64,000 nucleotides of DNA from Megalobrama amblycephala (lineage: Eukaryota; Chordata; Actinopteri; Cypriniformes; Xenocyprididae), in assembly GCF_018812025.1 (NCBI RefSeq), contig NC_063052.1, positions 14,119,001 to 14,183,000 of the forward strand, in the 5' to 3' direction. Of the stretch, positions 34,845-48,068 are shown in pieces (position 1 is the first letter of the stretch; every line of letters starts with the position of its first letter). Below the pieces are notes generated by a model that was given only the letters and a program-made list of their open reading frames with translations, had not been told where the DNA came from and ran no database searches. Both the position numbers and the translations under genes were made by a program.

Positions 34845-34912
34845 TGGAACAACATGAGGGTGAGTAAATGATGACAGAATATCCATTTATTTGTGAAGTA
34901 TTCCTTTAAATG
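34845..34912 (-). repeat. GGATAGTTCACCC-type repeat, reverse fragment
   Basis: GGAACAACATGAGGGTGAGT and AAATGATGACAGAATATCCA, then GAAGTATTCCTTTAAA, the inverse of the family's left part. Confidence 0.5.
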
Positions 34913-35792
34913 TGTGTAATACATTTTCGAGATTGCCTAATCTGAGGTAAGTCGCCGCAAAATGAAAGCATTGTTAAGAAAAATAATATTCATAGAATAA
35001 CTTCAAAGCCATATCTCTTTCAAAACATTGATGTTTGATCTCACTGTGTTTTAGCTTTGTATTAGTTCATCTTTGTTAAGTGAAGAGACCTGTCTACTCC
35101 CACTCAGTGTGACTGACTTGATCTAGAATCGGATCGGAGGTAATCAAGCGGGGGAAGTTTTGATAACAAAGCCGACCTACGGTGCGGTTGAGGGGGAGGA
35201 CGTCGCACGTCACATGCTGTGTGGACTCACGGAAATAATTCAGACTGTTGAATAGCACTGTCACCCTCGCCTTCATGGCGGTCTGCAAAAACACAACTTC
35301 GGTCTTGACTTGTTAATCTGCAGAAGCGATCTGTAGGAGACAGCCAGACTGTTTAAGATTGCCTAATACTGTATCTATTTACTGGTTCAGCAAGCGGCAA
35401 CCTATAGTTTTCAGTCGCTCAACTGGCACAGAGACCTGGAGGGCAAAACATCCATTGAATAACAGCACAGGTCTGTCAGTTTTCACTCTGCTTCAGGCCA
35501 CGACTATTTAGATCACCTCTCAATAGAAGAAAAAACTAAAGTTTTTGTGCACTTGTGATCCATACAGCACCTGCTACAGTATTTCAATCACTGAAAACAG
35601 CAGGAAACAACATAAAAACAGCCTTAATATACTAAAAGCAGTGATATTAAAATATCAAATTCAGTACTGATGAAGCATTATATATACAGGCGAAGAAGAT
35701 GAACGCAATGTGCTCAATGGTTAAGCATTTTCTTTATAATGGTTTTTCTATGGAAAAACAGTTTATATTCTTGGTTCATCTGCTTGCCTGTT
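34913..35792. other. Single-copy sequence
   Basis: No repeat identified; 35100-35280 is GC-richer. Nothing coding seen. Confidence 0.4.
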
Positions 35793-36003
35793 CACTCACA
35801 GAAAAAAAAAAAAAAAAAAAGGTACAAAAGCTGTCAATGGGGTGGAACCCTTTCAAAAGGTACACCTTTGTACCCTATTTACCCCTTAAAGGTGCATATT
35901 AGTACCTTAAAGTGTACATTTTAGTACCTAAATGGTACATATGTGTACCTTTTGAAAGGGTACCGCCCCTATGACAACTTTTGCACCTATGTTTCTGAGT
36001 GTG
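35793..36003. mobile_element. Near-perfect palindromic MITE with GGTAC units
   Basis: CACTCACAG then an A-run and GGTACAAAAGCTGTCAATGG on the left; the inverse AGGTGCAAAAGTTGTCATAG from the right. The middle carries repeated GGTAC/GTACC words about 13-20 bp apart (CTTTGTACC, TTAGTACC, AATGGTACA). About 210 bp, non-coding. Confidence 0.7.
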
Positions 36004-36011
36004 TTCATACA

Positions 36012-36341
36012 AAATGCTCAAAATGCTGGGTTAAAAACAACCCAAGTTGGTGTTGAAAAAGGACAAACCCAGCTACTGTGCTCTTTTAACCCAGTGGTTG
36101 GGTTAAATGTTTGCCCAACCTGCTGGGTAGTTTTATTTAACTATTGTTTAATGTTTAATTATGTGTCTGATTTTTTAATTTCCAACCTATTTGGGGTTCA
36201 TTTTAAGCCGGCCATAGAGTAATATTTAAACAATTGTGCATATGGCACACCCAACCGCTCGGTTAAAACAAGCCCAATTGCTGGGTTTGTCCATTTTCAA
36301 CCCAACTTGGATTGTTTTTAACCCAACGTTTTTTTGGAGTG
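36012..36341. mobile_element. GGGTT MITE, copy 2 (shorter)
   Basis: CTCAAAATGCTGGGTTAAAA on the left, inverse AACCCAACGTTTTTTTGGAG on the right, with the same internal AGTTTTATTTAAC and TGGTTGGGTTAAATG phrases but a deleted centre. It directly abuts the GGTAC palindrome at 35793-36003. Confidence 0.75.
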
Positions 36342-38016
36342 AGATCATCATCAAAAAGATGTATACTGAATTTGTTTTTTTTAATATCACTGTTTTACTA
36401 CCTTACTACATGACTGGAGGGCAGTGGAGGAAAGCCTTGTTTTGCCCTCCAGGTGGATGTTTCTATAAGGGTGTGGCGTCATGTAAAGGATAGTTTACCA
36501 GATAGTTTTCTTTTTGTTAATTCACTCCCAATCCACTCTCTTAGCTTTGCAAAGCAGCATGAATGGAGGTCGAACAACATAAACACCAGTCTTTGTAGCG
36601 GTCTGGTACCTGATTTATGAATATGGCCAGGTAGGAGAAGAGAGGCCAGAGTTCCACATGCTGCTCTGTCATCTGGGTAAAGGTTAAAACAGGCCACGGG
36701 ACCGTCGGCCCTCTAGAAACGTGCTGACATGTCGTTCATTACAGCTGGCCAAGCTAGAAATCCCATATGCCAGCAGAAGCGGAGCATCATTACAGTGACC
36801 CACAAGATTTGAGGGGCTCAAGACACATAAGCTAAGGGACACGGGGTCTCAATTCCTATTGAACAATCACAAAATAATTAGTAAAAGCCATATGATTCTA
36901 AATACAATAATCAAAATTCAGACCTGAGGCAAATCCGAAGAAGATCTCAATGCAAAATACACTGTGAGTCAGATATTAGCACAAATGAAGATTCTGAATG
37001 GTGTAAAATCCATCATTACTATCGGTGACATTTATTATCAGGGCAAGAAATAATTTTCAATCACAAGTAATGGTGTCTTTTCTCAATTTGCTAGTGCACA
37101 TCTCTGCTCATTAACAGTTTAAAGACATAGAACGATTTCATTCTTCATTCTCTTCTAATAAAAATAAAAACGGAATGGGGTAATTGATCTCTGAAAAAGA
37201 AACAGGTGAGATCACAAGTCAGAAATAGAGATGAATTGGAGACTACTAATATAGCTTTTTTATATTATGCAGGTCTTCATATGCATGAATCATTCTGTAC
37301 TTTTATTTGTATATGCACATAATAATTAATTATCTTCTTATATCGTCTGATTGCAATAACCTGCACACATACACTTTTCGGATGAATAATACCAAGACGA
37401 AAGCTTGTTTAAGCATGTTGTCATGCAAAGATGGAGATCAAAGTATTATTTCATACAGAATTTACAGTAATTAGGTGCCTTTCCAGAAAGCAAAGACGAA
37501 ATACTATGCAAATAGAGAGATTTGAGGTTTATAGCTTTATGAATAAAGCTCTTAGGTTATTCTTGGGAACACTGACAACATCTTCATACGTCATTTACTC
37601 ACTGCTTTAAAAAACCCCATCTGCCTCAGATCTCATGCAGAACAAAGAGCATTTAAATAAACAACCCAGGGCCGAGAGAGAGAAGTTTCCTACTAAACAC
37701 ATGCAGTCACCCCAACGGAGAGAGTACAAGCATGAATATTACTGAGACATCGATATATTGTCTTCATTGAATTACTTCAAACTGTAATCAATCTTTAAAA
37801 ATGACATATTTTACTAACAGTGGCATACCTCATTAAATAAGATCTGAATATTGGAATATTCAGATCTTATACCTAAACCACCATGTGTTCCTGGCTGTGA
37901 CTGTGACCAATTAAATTCAAGCAAGAAACTCTGCTAGATCCACTCAGCTTGTCTTACATCTTTTTATAATCTATAATCTGCTAATAATCAGTGTTGACTG
38001 ATTATATTTAGATACT
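36342..38016. other. Single-copy sequence
   Basis: Contains GC-richer stretches at 36520-36850 and AT-rich ones after 36900. A short dyad AGATCTGAATATTGGAATAT / TATTCAGATCT sits near 37840-37869. No gene seen. Confidence 0.4.
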
Positions 38017-38020
38017 TTAA

Positions 38021-38959
38021 AGGTGCCCTAGATTCAAAATTTGAATTTACCTTGGCATAGTTGAATAACAAGAGTTCAGTACATGGAAAAGACATACATT
38101 GAGTTTCAAACTCCATTGCTGTCTCTTTCTTATGTAAATCTCATTTGTTTAAAGGGAAAACACACGGATCTCAACATAACACCGACTGTTACGTAATAGT
38201 CGGGGTGTACGCCCCCAATCTTTGCATAATGCCAGCCCATGTTCCCAACATTATGAAAGGCATTAGACAAGGGCAGCCAGTAACGTCTGGATCTGCACAG
38301 GTGCACAGGTCAGACTAGGTAAGCAAGCAGCGAAAAATGGCAGATGGAGCAATAATAACTGACATGATCCATGATAACATGATATTTTTAGTCATATTTG
38401 TGAATTGTCTTTCTAAATGTTTCGTTAGCATGTTGCTAATGTACTGTTAAATGAGGTTAAAGTTACCATCGTTTCTTACTGAATTCACGGAGACAAGAGC
38501 CGTCGCTATTTTCATTCTGTATAATTCATAAACACAATAAAATAAATCTTTATAAATCTCTCCAACCTAATGTTAGCCGTTAGCCACGGAGCACAGCCTC
38601 AAACTCACAGAGAATCAAATATAAACATCAAAATAAATACTTTACTCACATAATTCGAAGCATGCATATAGCATGCATGACGAACATCTTGTAAAGATCC
38701 ATTTGAGGGTTATATTAGCTGTGTGAACTTTGTAAATGTGCTGTAATATAATCGAGAGCTCGTGTGGCAGGGAGCACGCAAATTAAAGGGGCGGCGCGCT
38801 GAAAAAAATCGGTGCATAGTTAATGATGCCCCAAAATAGGCAGTTAAAAAATTAATTTAAAAAAATCTATGGGGTATTTTGAGCTGAAACTTCACAGACA
38901 CATTCAGGGGACACCTTAGACTTATATTACATCTTGTAAAAAAGCATTCTTGGGCACCT
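38021..38959 (+). mobile_element. TTAA element, family A, copy 2
   Basis: TTAA at 38017-38020 and 38960-38963; same ends as copy 1 and nearly collinear over 939 bp, with small indels (for example near 38660 and 38520). Confidence 0.8.
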
Positions 38960-39025
38960 TTAATACAATTTTGTACTGCTTTATAATCAATTTAATTTAA
39001 TGAATATTTGTACTATAGATACAAT

Positions 39026-39166
<141 letters not shown>

Positions 39167-39169
39167 CAA

Positions 39170-40215
39170 ACATCACATTTTACTCATACAAAATTGACAG
39201 TAAGTTTGGAGGAACTACTCAGATATGACCTTTTCATTTTTTTTTTTTTTTTTTTACTTTCAGCTACTATTTTTTTTGGCATTATGGGAAAAATATGTCT
39301 GTTTGTGAAATGCAGTTTCTTTCCTTGATCAGTAGAAAGGGTCAATTTCATGTAATGCATTGTAAGTGAGAAATCTGCGATTTTAGAGGGAGTAAAGTCC
39401 ATTAGTTTAAAATCTATTCAAATGGAGCAATTAGCTCTGTTCCAGATATAAAGGGTCCGTGTGGCTCCAGCATTCTGACTTATTATTCTTAGTTCTCTGC
39501 AAGTTATTAACCTCTGTCTCACTCTTTCTCTCCGGGTCTGTTTCTCATCACGTCCTCTCCTTTTCTCTTTGCAAATCATTCCATTGCGTCCACATGGATA
39601 ACAAGCCGAAAACACCCACGGCAGTGGTACTTCAAAGACCCTGGTCAAATATTGACTATAGAAATTAAAATTATCTGATTTCCCCTCACAGGCAATTAGT
39701 TTCACAGTTTTGACCACGAACACTTTCCAGTCATGAATCCAGCAATGCCTCATAATGCAATGGATTGATTTTTCATAAGAGAACAGTTTCTTTTCCTTTG
39801 AAAAGGCTGTTCTCTTCCTCACCTGGAGCTATGTTCAGTGGAAGCATAATGAAGCACATCACTAGCTAGAAAATAATGTTTAGGGAGGGGACAGAGGCTA
39901 TACTTTTACTACTCAACGTTCTTTATCCAACATTTTTACTATTAATTTTCTATTTACTATTAAAGTTCATCGAACATACATTGAAATTTTTGTGACAACA
40001 TGCCCCAGTAGTGGGACAGGTTATAAGGTAAGTTGTTATAATGAGAATGTGACTTTAAATTGCAAAGAACTGCCTTTAAGCCAGCATACAATTCTGTATC
40101 AAACAACTGTTGTGGCTAATATGAAATTAAAATTAAAATTACATTTACAATTAAAAACATGTGACAACCCTCCCTGGCCTGATGAAAAATATTCATAAAT
40201 AAAATACATAATCAT
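39170..40215. other. Single-copy sequence
   Basis: T-run at 39237-39255. The minus frame at 39418-39822 and plus frame at 39459-39668 overlap and show no domain. No other feature. Confidence 0.4.
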
Positions 40216-40217
40216 TA

Positions 40218-40276
40218 CACACTAACATTCAAAAGCTTGCAGTTGGTATATATTAATGCTTTTGAAAGAAGTATGA

Positions 40277-40336
<60 letters not shown>

Positions 40337-40605
40337 GTATATGAATTGTATATAATCTTATACTATTATAAAATATTTCTATATATTGTGTGCGTGTGGA
40401 AACCGTGATGCATTTTGTTTCAGGACTCTTTGATGAATAGAATGTTCAAAAGAAAATCATTTATTTGAACTAGAAATGTTTTATCATAATATTAAAATTA
40501 TATACTGTCACTTTTAATCAGTTTAATGCATCATCCCTATATAAAAGTATTAACAGTATTAAGTATTTAAAAAATCATACTGACCCCAATCCTTTGAACA
40601 CTCAT
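40218..40605 (+). mobile_element. MITE, CACTACC family, with TA-repeat expansion
   Basis: CACTAACATTCAAAAGCTTG after TA, then a (TA)n tract replacing part of the body (40279-40327), then CAGGACTCTTTGATGAATAG, CTGTCACTTTTAATCAGTTT and CTGACCCCAATCC near the right end. Confidence 0.6.
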
Positions 40606-41458
40606 GTTTAGTTAATAGCAACATAAATATATAATAATATACATAATTTGTGCATACATTTGTGGAAATGGATTTAAACCTTACAGTTACTCAGATGCCC
40701 AGGTCTCCCCAATGTATTTTGCTACATTCAAGTAGACGCAGATACTCCAGAATCAAGTAAATACTGTTTGGCATTCAGACTGTAATTGAAAGCCACCGCA
40801 TTTGCTGCCATCTGTGCATACGGCCTTTTCAGAGTTTTTGTTTTTTTTATTCTTCAGGGTAAGGGGACTTGGGACGACAGGGTTGGAAGAAATAGAAGTG
40901 AAAATAATCATTCTATCACTCTCTTGGTTGGGATTGGCATTTGGCTGATGGGATGAACATTAATAAGAGCACTGCTGAATATTTAATGCTACTGCCATTC
41001 TGCTCTAATGTGCGCCTGACTGCACTCATTTGCTGGAAATGTGGGGGAATTTATCAAACCTTGCTGGTCATGCCAACATAGTCATTTGTTTTCTGGACTA
41101 TTCTAGGCAGGAATAACCTGGAGTGCAGAGTGACCCTTATGATGGCCAGGATGCTGCGGAGATATATACGCCACAACACTGTGAACTCATTAGTGTGTTG
41201 ATGCATGTTCATTCATATGTACATAAAGTATGTGTCCCTGCATGACATGGAATTATGATTGTGTGCATGGAGGGTTGCATGCTTAGCTTATAATTCATGC
41301 ACGAGAACTGTTTTCATTTCTCTGCATAAATAACTCAAGCTTGCATAATGACTTGATGACATGTGCATGGATTTTTTTATGTTAAAATCTGTGTGAATGT
41401 ATAAGGGAAAGTATTTATTCATGTTTTTTTAAACAATTTTTAAACATATAATTCTCTA
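40606..41458. other. Single-copy sequence
   Basis: No repeat or coding signal recognised. Confidence 0.4.
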
Positions 41459-41460
41459 TA

Positions 41461-41960
41461 GTCTAAAAAAATGCTGGGTAAAAACAACCCAAGTTGGGTT
41501 GAAAATGGACAAACCCAGCAAATGGGTTGTTTTGACCCAGCGGTTGGGTTCAATATTTGTCCAACCTGCTGGGTTGTTTTATCTAACTCAACTATTGTTT
41601 AAAAATTACTGTATCGATACTTAAAATGAACCTAAAATAGGTTGGAAATGAACATTTATTAATAAGCTTAATGAACAATAATTAAACAATAAACATTTAT
41701 TAAATTGCTTATTAATAAATGTTCACCTGATTATTATTGTTGCCTCTAGTTATTATGTGTCTGATCTTTAATGTCTAACCTATTTTGGTTCATTTTAAGC
41801 CAGCCATATAGTCTTTTTAAACAATAGTTGGGTTAAATAAAACTACCCAGCACGTTGGTCAAACATTTAACCCAACTGCTGGGTCAAAATCACCCAATCG
41901 CTGGGTTTGTCCATTTTCAACCCATCTTGGGTTGTTTTTAACCCAGCATTTATTAGAGTG
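41461..41960. mobile_element. GGGTT MITE, complete copy 3
   Basis: TA at 41459-41460 and 41961-41962; GTCTAAAAAAATGCTGGGTA at the left and the inverse CACTCTAATAAATGCTGGGT at the right. 500 bp with the same arm and core structure as copy 1. Confidence 0.8.
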
Positions 41961-42012
41961 TACCATCACAAATGCATTTTAAATAGTTTAAATTACAGAT
42001 GTGTGTTGTTGT

Positions 42013-42016
<4 letters not shown>

Positions 42017-42062
<46 letters not shown>
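42017..42062. repeat. (TA)n microsatellite
   Basis: About 23 TA units, shortly right of GGGTT MITE copy 3. Similar tracts are at 40279-40327, 55358-55419 and 62084-62181. Confidence 0.9.
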
Positions 42063-42065
<3 letters not shown>

Positions 42066-43026
42066 TTCCCATTTAAATCTTTCATGTAGTATCTCAAGAA
42101 TTCAGCATGAGGTCATAAAATCTGAAAGTATAATAATTATAAATGTTTTCAAAATAATTAGAGTATAGTATGTCACACCGGTCAGATGACCGGTCAATTT
42201 TCCCAAAAGTCAACTTCTCAATTACATATAAAATATTACCAAATAAGCATTACTGCAACTGAATTTATCTACTCATACAGAGAAACACACACTTTGTGTC
42301 ATTAGAGAGTCAACACACCATCTCATTATGATTCACATCATTAAGATGCTAATTTTCTAACAGAGTACAAATATGAAAATGCCACTGTCATTTGCATTTA
42401 ATCCGGAAAATGTATATAGTATTTGTTTGCGATCTGAAAGCGGGGATGAAGGATGAGGAGGTTGTGGGGGGGAACTATTTATATGCCCTTCTCTTTTTTA
42501 TTTTTTACAAAACAGGTTACGTTTTCAGGCTTGGTCATGCGGAAGACTGAATTAGCCAAGACAATGAGCTTAGCTAATTAATCTGAGCAATCTCTCATCA
42601 ACTATTTACCTCAGCACACTCCCAATAGCCCATTCAATGAACCCTGGGAGTCAGCCAATTGTGGCCCCCGGAGGACAATATTTGGAGGAATGCTATCTCG
42701 GTGGCACAGCGAGCGTTTTACAAGACCTACAGAACAGCAGCACTGAAACTGATGAAGGGTATCGGTATCTGCTGCGCAGGGCCCTGCTGAGAGGATACAG
42801 ACGGGTCTAAATTCAAAAACACAACGGTGGAGGGATTCATTCAATCAGTCTCGCTTCAAACTCTTGCTGTTTAAGGCAAGATACTACATAGTTTTTTCCA
42901 AGCACTGTTCAATTTGGAGCTATTTTGCTTCCATAAATTGTTTTCTTTCAGAAAGAAAACATGCAAATACACATTTAAGTGTTTATTTTATTAAACTTTG
43001 TCTATTTCGATTACAATACATATCTT
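42063..43026. other. Single-copy sequence
   Basis: A short dyad ACCGGTCAGATGACCGGT lies at 42177-42194. 42600-42850 is GC-richer with an undistinguished minus frame. Confidence 0.4.
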
Positions 43027-43030
43027 TTAA

Positions 43031-43440
43031 GAGGCCATATCATGCCCTTTTGTTTTTGGGCTCTACTAGAATAGGATTTCATGCTTGAATGCTCAAAAAA
43101 CACATTATTTTCCTCATATTCTCCATTGTTGCAGCTCCTCTCTTCCCAGTCTGTCAGTAACGCTCTGTTTAGTTCCTGTCTCTATGAAGCCCCTCCTTCT
43201 GAAAAGCACAATGTGCTCTGATTGGTCAGCTGGAGCAGTGTGTTGTGATTGGTCAAATGTTTTGAGTGTGTTTGGGAAATGTCCCGCCCCTTGCAATAAG
43301 TACTACTACTAACTAACTCAACCAGGCCCCGCCCATTTATTTTGCATATGCCTTGGGCCGGAATTATTTAAATAAGGAATGAGGGCTTGAATTCTATAAA
43401 TTGCTCGATTAGTGTGACTGACTGAGCTATTGCAACTTTA
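43031..43440 (+). mobile_element. TTAA-type element, right end unresolved
   Basis: Preceded by TTAA; starts GAGGCCATATCATGCCCTTT. Contains GAAGCCCCTCCTTCTGAAAA, CTGATTGGTCAGCTGGAGCA and CCCCGCCCATTTATTTTGCA, wording typical of a fish MITE. No matching inverted right end was found, so it is likely truncated. Confidence 0.5.
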
Positions 43441-43506
43441 AAATATGCCTTAAAATAGCAGCTGAAACATTCACCTATTTGTTTTTGTCACATTGAACTG
43501 ACTTGA

Positions 43507-43770
43507 TCAAATTCCTATTGACTTTGTAAAGAGACCACTGTACACTCGAATAAACATACCCCTGCATTTCATCAGCCGACCAAAAAGAGCACCATCAGAG
43601 ATGTTAAACCTGGCCTTGGCTTTTTCCTCACAGATCCCGAGACAGCCTTTTTGAGCAAGGGCCCTTTGGCTTGCTGGGAAGCTCAGATCCCTGATCACAA
43701 AGAACGCTTTCTTCCTTCTCTTGGTGGCCTCTCCCACCCCCTCACATGCGGCAACTGCACCAGAGGACAA
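43507..43770 (-). other. 87-codon open frame in a GC-rich block
   Basis: Frame MSSGAVAACEGVGEATKRRK, later PASQRALAQKGCLGICEEKA. The block 43600-43930 is distinctly GC-richer than the AT-rich neighbourhood. No family recognised. It could be a conserved non-coding element. Confidence 0.15.
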
Positions 43771-44289
43771 ACCGTTCGCCTACTGAATAAATAAAGAGGA
43801 AACAGGGAAAAAAGACTTGGCATGGACTCAGCTGGGTAAGGAGAAAGATAAGAAAGAAGAAAATTTGCAAGGGCGTCGGAAGGAAAAGCCCTCTTGCCTC
43901 GTCATACAGATAGAGTCGGCTGCTAGGTTGCCTTGGTTATGGAAATAAAGACGACGGCTTTTCTGAATGAAGACGTGCCACTGTCGCTTGACATCTTATT
44001 AGATGCCTCTTTCACAAACTTCCACGGTTTTTGCTCGTCTTTCATGCAATACATGATCAATGCATGACAGAAATGTTAGGGAGCAACTAAAAGTAGTAGC
44101 GGACTACATCTGTCAGTAGCATGACAGTAGGTCAGCTGCTTTCAAAATACATAGCTCAGCCAGGCAAGCAACTTTTTCCGACAAGTAGGGGTGCTTCAGG
44201 ACAAAACAGACTGTTTTATGTGTCATATGTATTATGAAAGCTTTACAGCTGAGCAAACTGAGTCAGAATGTGCACAGGCTAATCTTGAG

Positions 44290-45370
44290 CTACAGGCAAA
44301 ACAAGTGAAAAATGTCAATTTTGGTCAAAATTGAGGTTTTCACAAAAATGAGTTCATCAAGCCCTTGTCTAGCATTCCCAATGCTCCAAATAACAATTAA
44401 ACATCTAAAAGTATCTTTATTTGTACGTTTTCTAAGAGGAGTACCCTTTCTTCGACCATGAAAAATGCTGTTTTTCTCGCTTCTCAACGACTGGCGCTTC
44501 CCCTCAGCACAAGTTTGGTATCGTTTTAAAGCGCAGCATTCCAACTTTGTGAATATTCATAGCGAATTCTCGATGACACGAGTCTGAACCAATGAAATAT
44601 AATTTTCAAAGTCATGCTGATGTAAACAAAATTGACTTTGCTGACTCTATCGACTTCAAACAGGTGTAGCTCTTTTTTTTCCCGAACATGTCCTTCAACC
44701 AATATGCAACCATATAGGTCGTTTGTCACTTCTCTGAAATATGACCCATAGGAGCGTTTACGAAAGTTGCGCCCCAATTGACATCAGGACACTTTCATTT
44801 TAATGCATTGTACCCTTTTATCTGCATCATATTTCAGTTTTTGTGTAGCTCAGTTGGTAGAGCATTGCAATATACAACAACATGCAATCATGTGATTGTG
44901 GGTTTGATCCCAGGGAACCCATGCATAAAGTGTGTATGCACTATAAATCACTAAGGGTAGGTTTAGGGTTGGGTTAGGTGTAGTCATTAATAAAAAAAAA
45001 AGAAAAGAAAAAAAGGACAAAATAGGACAAATGGCGGGTAAAGGACCGTGTAAAAAGTCTACACATTGCATTTAAATGAACACACATTTTGATTGGTAAC
45101 GACGGTCATTTGCCATTTCATGACAACAGACGTAACACGAAACTGTCATTATTTTTACGACAGCTTTTACTTTAAAACATAAATATAGGTCATAATAAGG
45201 TGCTTGAAAAATTACCTATATGGTCATTTTTTGGAGGAGGACAGTCTTTTTGTCAGATTCCAACAATATACATCATTTTGAAGGGTTTTTAATAGAATAT
45301 GTGAGAATAAAAAGAACTCATTTTTGAAAATTTGCTCATTGCGACTAATTTTGCCAGCATGGGTCACATA
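44290..45370. repeat. Long dispersed repeat, family unresolved
   Basis: Text such as ATTGAGGTTTTCACAAAAAT, CACTGGCGCTTCCCC-like blocks, GGAGGACAGTCTTTTTGTCA and the terminal AGCATGGGTCACATATAT resembles a recurrent cyprinid repeat. The minus-strand open frames in it (44290-44544 and 44526-44777) show no domain I know. It contains a tRNA-like SINE. Confidence 0.4.
44843..44965 (+). repeat. tRNA-derived SINE head
   Basis: A box TAGCTCAGTTGGTAGAGCA (44846-44864) and B box GGGTTTGATCCCAGGGAA (44900-44917) with spacing stretched by an insert (TATACAACAACATGCAATC). A tRNA-like head of the class common in teleost SINEs; the 3' half is missing. Not a working tRNA: the anticodon arm is broken. Confidence 0.65.
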
Positions 45371-45429
45371 TATATCCAAAATAGTCTATCTCATGTGTGG
45401 TGATGGTAAACCCCAGTCATTTTAGTAAA

Positions 45430-45520
45430 ATTCTTCACTGGAAGCTCCTGTCACCAAGACAGATTCCTTGTGTGTGTAATAATACTGTACTTGGCAATAA
45501 AGCTCTTTCTGATTCTAAAT
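45430..45520 (+). repeat. LINE 3' tail
   Basis: AGACAGATTCCTTGTGTGTG then TACTTGGCAATAAAGCTCTT and TCTGATTCTAAATT: the common 3' terminus of a fish LINE, ending in TGATTCT-type units. Confidence 0.6.
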
Positions 45521-45589
45521 TAGTTCAAAGGATTAAAAAATGATTCACTGATTCACCTGAGAACTTACAAATCTCGTCCCTCAACTGAA

Positions 45590-45885
45590 ATATTGAAAGA
45601 AATGACTACTTTTATTCAGCAAGGAAGCATTCAATTATCAAAAGTAACAGTAAAGACAAGTATAATGTTACAAAAGATTTCAATTTTAAAAACATGCTGT
45701 TATTTTGCTTACTTTCTATTCATCTAAGAATCCTGAAAAAATGTATCATGGTTTCCACAAAAATATTAAGTAGCACAACTGTTTTCAAAATGTATAATAC
45801 TACTAAAAAATGTTTCTTGAGCAGCAAATCAGCATATTAGAATGCTTTCTGAAGGATCATGTGACTCTGAAGACTGAATGTGCAT
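45590..45885 (-). repeat. CACTACC-family internal fragment, reverse
   Basis: TTTTATTCAGCAAGGAAGCA, GTATCATGGTTTCCACAAAA, TTCTTGAGCAGCAAATCAGC and GAAGGATCATGTGACTCTGA in order; both ends are missing. Confidence 0.6.
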
Positions 45886-47114
45886 TTGCACAGTCTCTGT
45901 TTCTTTCTGCAGAAATCCTATAGGTCAAATCAAAGCCTACTTTAATTGAATCCTTGTATTTCTGTCCTATGCGTAATGAACTGACTAGCAGACCATGGCA
46001 AAAACCTTGTTCTCTCTGGTAATGAAAAAACATCCAAAGTTTCATGACAGCAGTGTGTGGCCCGAGGTTCGCATCACTCTGAGAGACAGAGGGAAAGAGA
46101 GATACGACGCCAAAAACACAGCCAGTGCGTCAGCCATTTGTCAAGAATGTTGACATAGCAGCACCTGTGTTAATCTCAAATCATATCCGGGTCAAGACAT
46201 TTACAGTTATATCAGGAAAATCACAACAATTTTATCATATCAAATGTACACAGGGCATCATGTTGAAGGGCCATCTTTAAATTTTCTCATTTTCCAGGGG
46301 AAACTAAAGCATTACGGAGAACTGCGGGACTCATTCATCTTTGCTTAAGAGACCAACATTGGTGAGCCGGGGAAAATTACTTTGCTCAGGCAATAAGAGC
46401 AAACATATTCGAGGGAAAAAAAGAGAAAAAAGACCAATGATTGGGTTAGAATGGTGGAGGTTGCCCATGGGCCATCTAGCATATGGTCGGTGCATTCATT
46501 TTTCATTTCGATACGTGAGCTTTGAGCAAGTTCAGACAAGCCACATCTCCCCTGCTGTTTGCTTATTTTCAATCCAGGATGGCTCAACAGGGATCTCAAT
46601 GACAAAGATGGGAACAATCTAACAAGCTGCTGTTGCAAATGTGGAGCATTTTGTCTTATCGGTCCCATTGGGTCAAGGCTGGGCTGGTTAGCATTGGCCA
46701 GTTAGTCCCTGCTGGTACAGTAGATGTCTTTGCAACACCATCTGGCTGTAAACGCATTTCAATCCATTGACAGCAAATCAAAAGCAATAATAAAATATTT
46801 ACAAATTATTTCATAGAAGTGTCCAATTTGTATTTGGAGGGCTGTCAAATGCATAAAATGCAATTATTTCCCTTGTCTGCTGCCTCTGATGTCACAGCTC
46901 CGGATTGATTTATTAGATGAATCGGCACATACACATATAAATAGGAAAATACTTAAGAGTTTATAACTGGATAACTGGTTTATGACTATATGAGTTCAGA
47001 CCTTAAATTCAGTGAAAGTCGTTGGGATGTGCTGGAGGAGACTTTACAGAGTGCTCACCTCTTGCATTGTCAATACAATGGTCATGGCCATGATCTGTCT
47101 TTCTACATCGTTGT
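45886..47114. other. Single-copy sequence
   Basis: The overlapping opposite frames at 46341-46668 show no domain. No repeat recognised. Confidence 0.4.
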
Positions 47115-47118
47115 TTAA

Positions 47119-48068
47119 TGGTGCCATTGAATGTTTTTTTACAAGATGTAATATAAGTCTAAGGTGTCCCCTGAATGTGTCTGTGAAGTTTCAGATCAAA
47201 ATACCCCATAGATTTTTTTTTAATTAATTTTTTAACTGCCTATTTTGGGGCATAATTAGAAATGCGCCGATTCATGTTGCGGCCCCTTTAAATCGTGCGC
47301 TCTCCACCCCCGGAGCTCGCGCTTGCCTTAAACAGTGCATAAACAAAGTTTACACAGCTAATATAACCCTGAAATGGATCTTTACAAAGTGTTCGTCATG
47401 CATACTGCATGCATGCGTCGGATTATGTGAGTATTGTATTTATTTGGATGTTTATATTTGATTCTCAATGAATTTGAGGCTGTGCTCCGTGGCTAACGGC
47501 TAATGCTACACTGTTGGAGAGATTTATAAAGAATGAAGTTGTGTTTATGCATTATACAGACTGCAAGTGTTTAATAATGAAAATAGCGATGGCTCTTGTC
47601 TCCGTGAATACAGTAAGAAACGATGGTAACTTTAACCACATTTAACAGTACATTAGCAACATGCTAACGAAACATTTAGAAAGACAATTTACAAATATCA
47701 CTAAAAATATCATGTTATCATGGATCATGTCAGTTATTATTGCTACATCTGCCATTTTTCGCTATTGTTCTTGCTTGATTACCTAGTCTGATGATTCAGC
47801 TGTGCACAGATCCAGACGTTAATACTGGCTGTCCTTGTCTAATGCCTTGAACATGGGCTGGCATATGCAAATATTGGGGGTGTACATATTAATGATCCTG
47901 ACTGTTATGTAACAGTCGGTGTTATGTTGAGATTCGCCTGTTCTTCTGAGGTCTTTTAAACAAATGAGATTTATATAAGAAGGAGGAAACAATGGAGTTT
48001 GAGACTCACTGTATGTCTTTTCCATGTACTAAACTCTTGTTATTCAACTATGCTGAGGTAAATTCAAT
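47119..48068 (-). mobile_element. TTAA element, family A, copy 3 (reverse, ends eroded)
   Basis: TTAA at 47115-47118, then TGGTGCCATTGAATG, an eroded end; the far end stops at AGGTAAATTCAA beside TTTAA near 48070. The body is the inverse of copies 1 and 2 (GGCTAACGGCTAATG, AATAGCGATGGCTCTTGTCT). Confidence 0.75.

Noticed and set aside
42611..42844. Second CSMD exon (cysteine-rich minus frame)
   Set aside because: Cysteine spacing does not fit CUB or sushi domains and no splice sites bound it.
44843..44965. Functional tRNA gene
   Set aside because: A and B boxes are present but the distance between them and the anticodon arm are wrong, and it sits within repeat sequence; a SINE head fits better.
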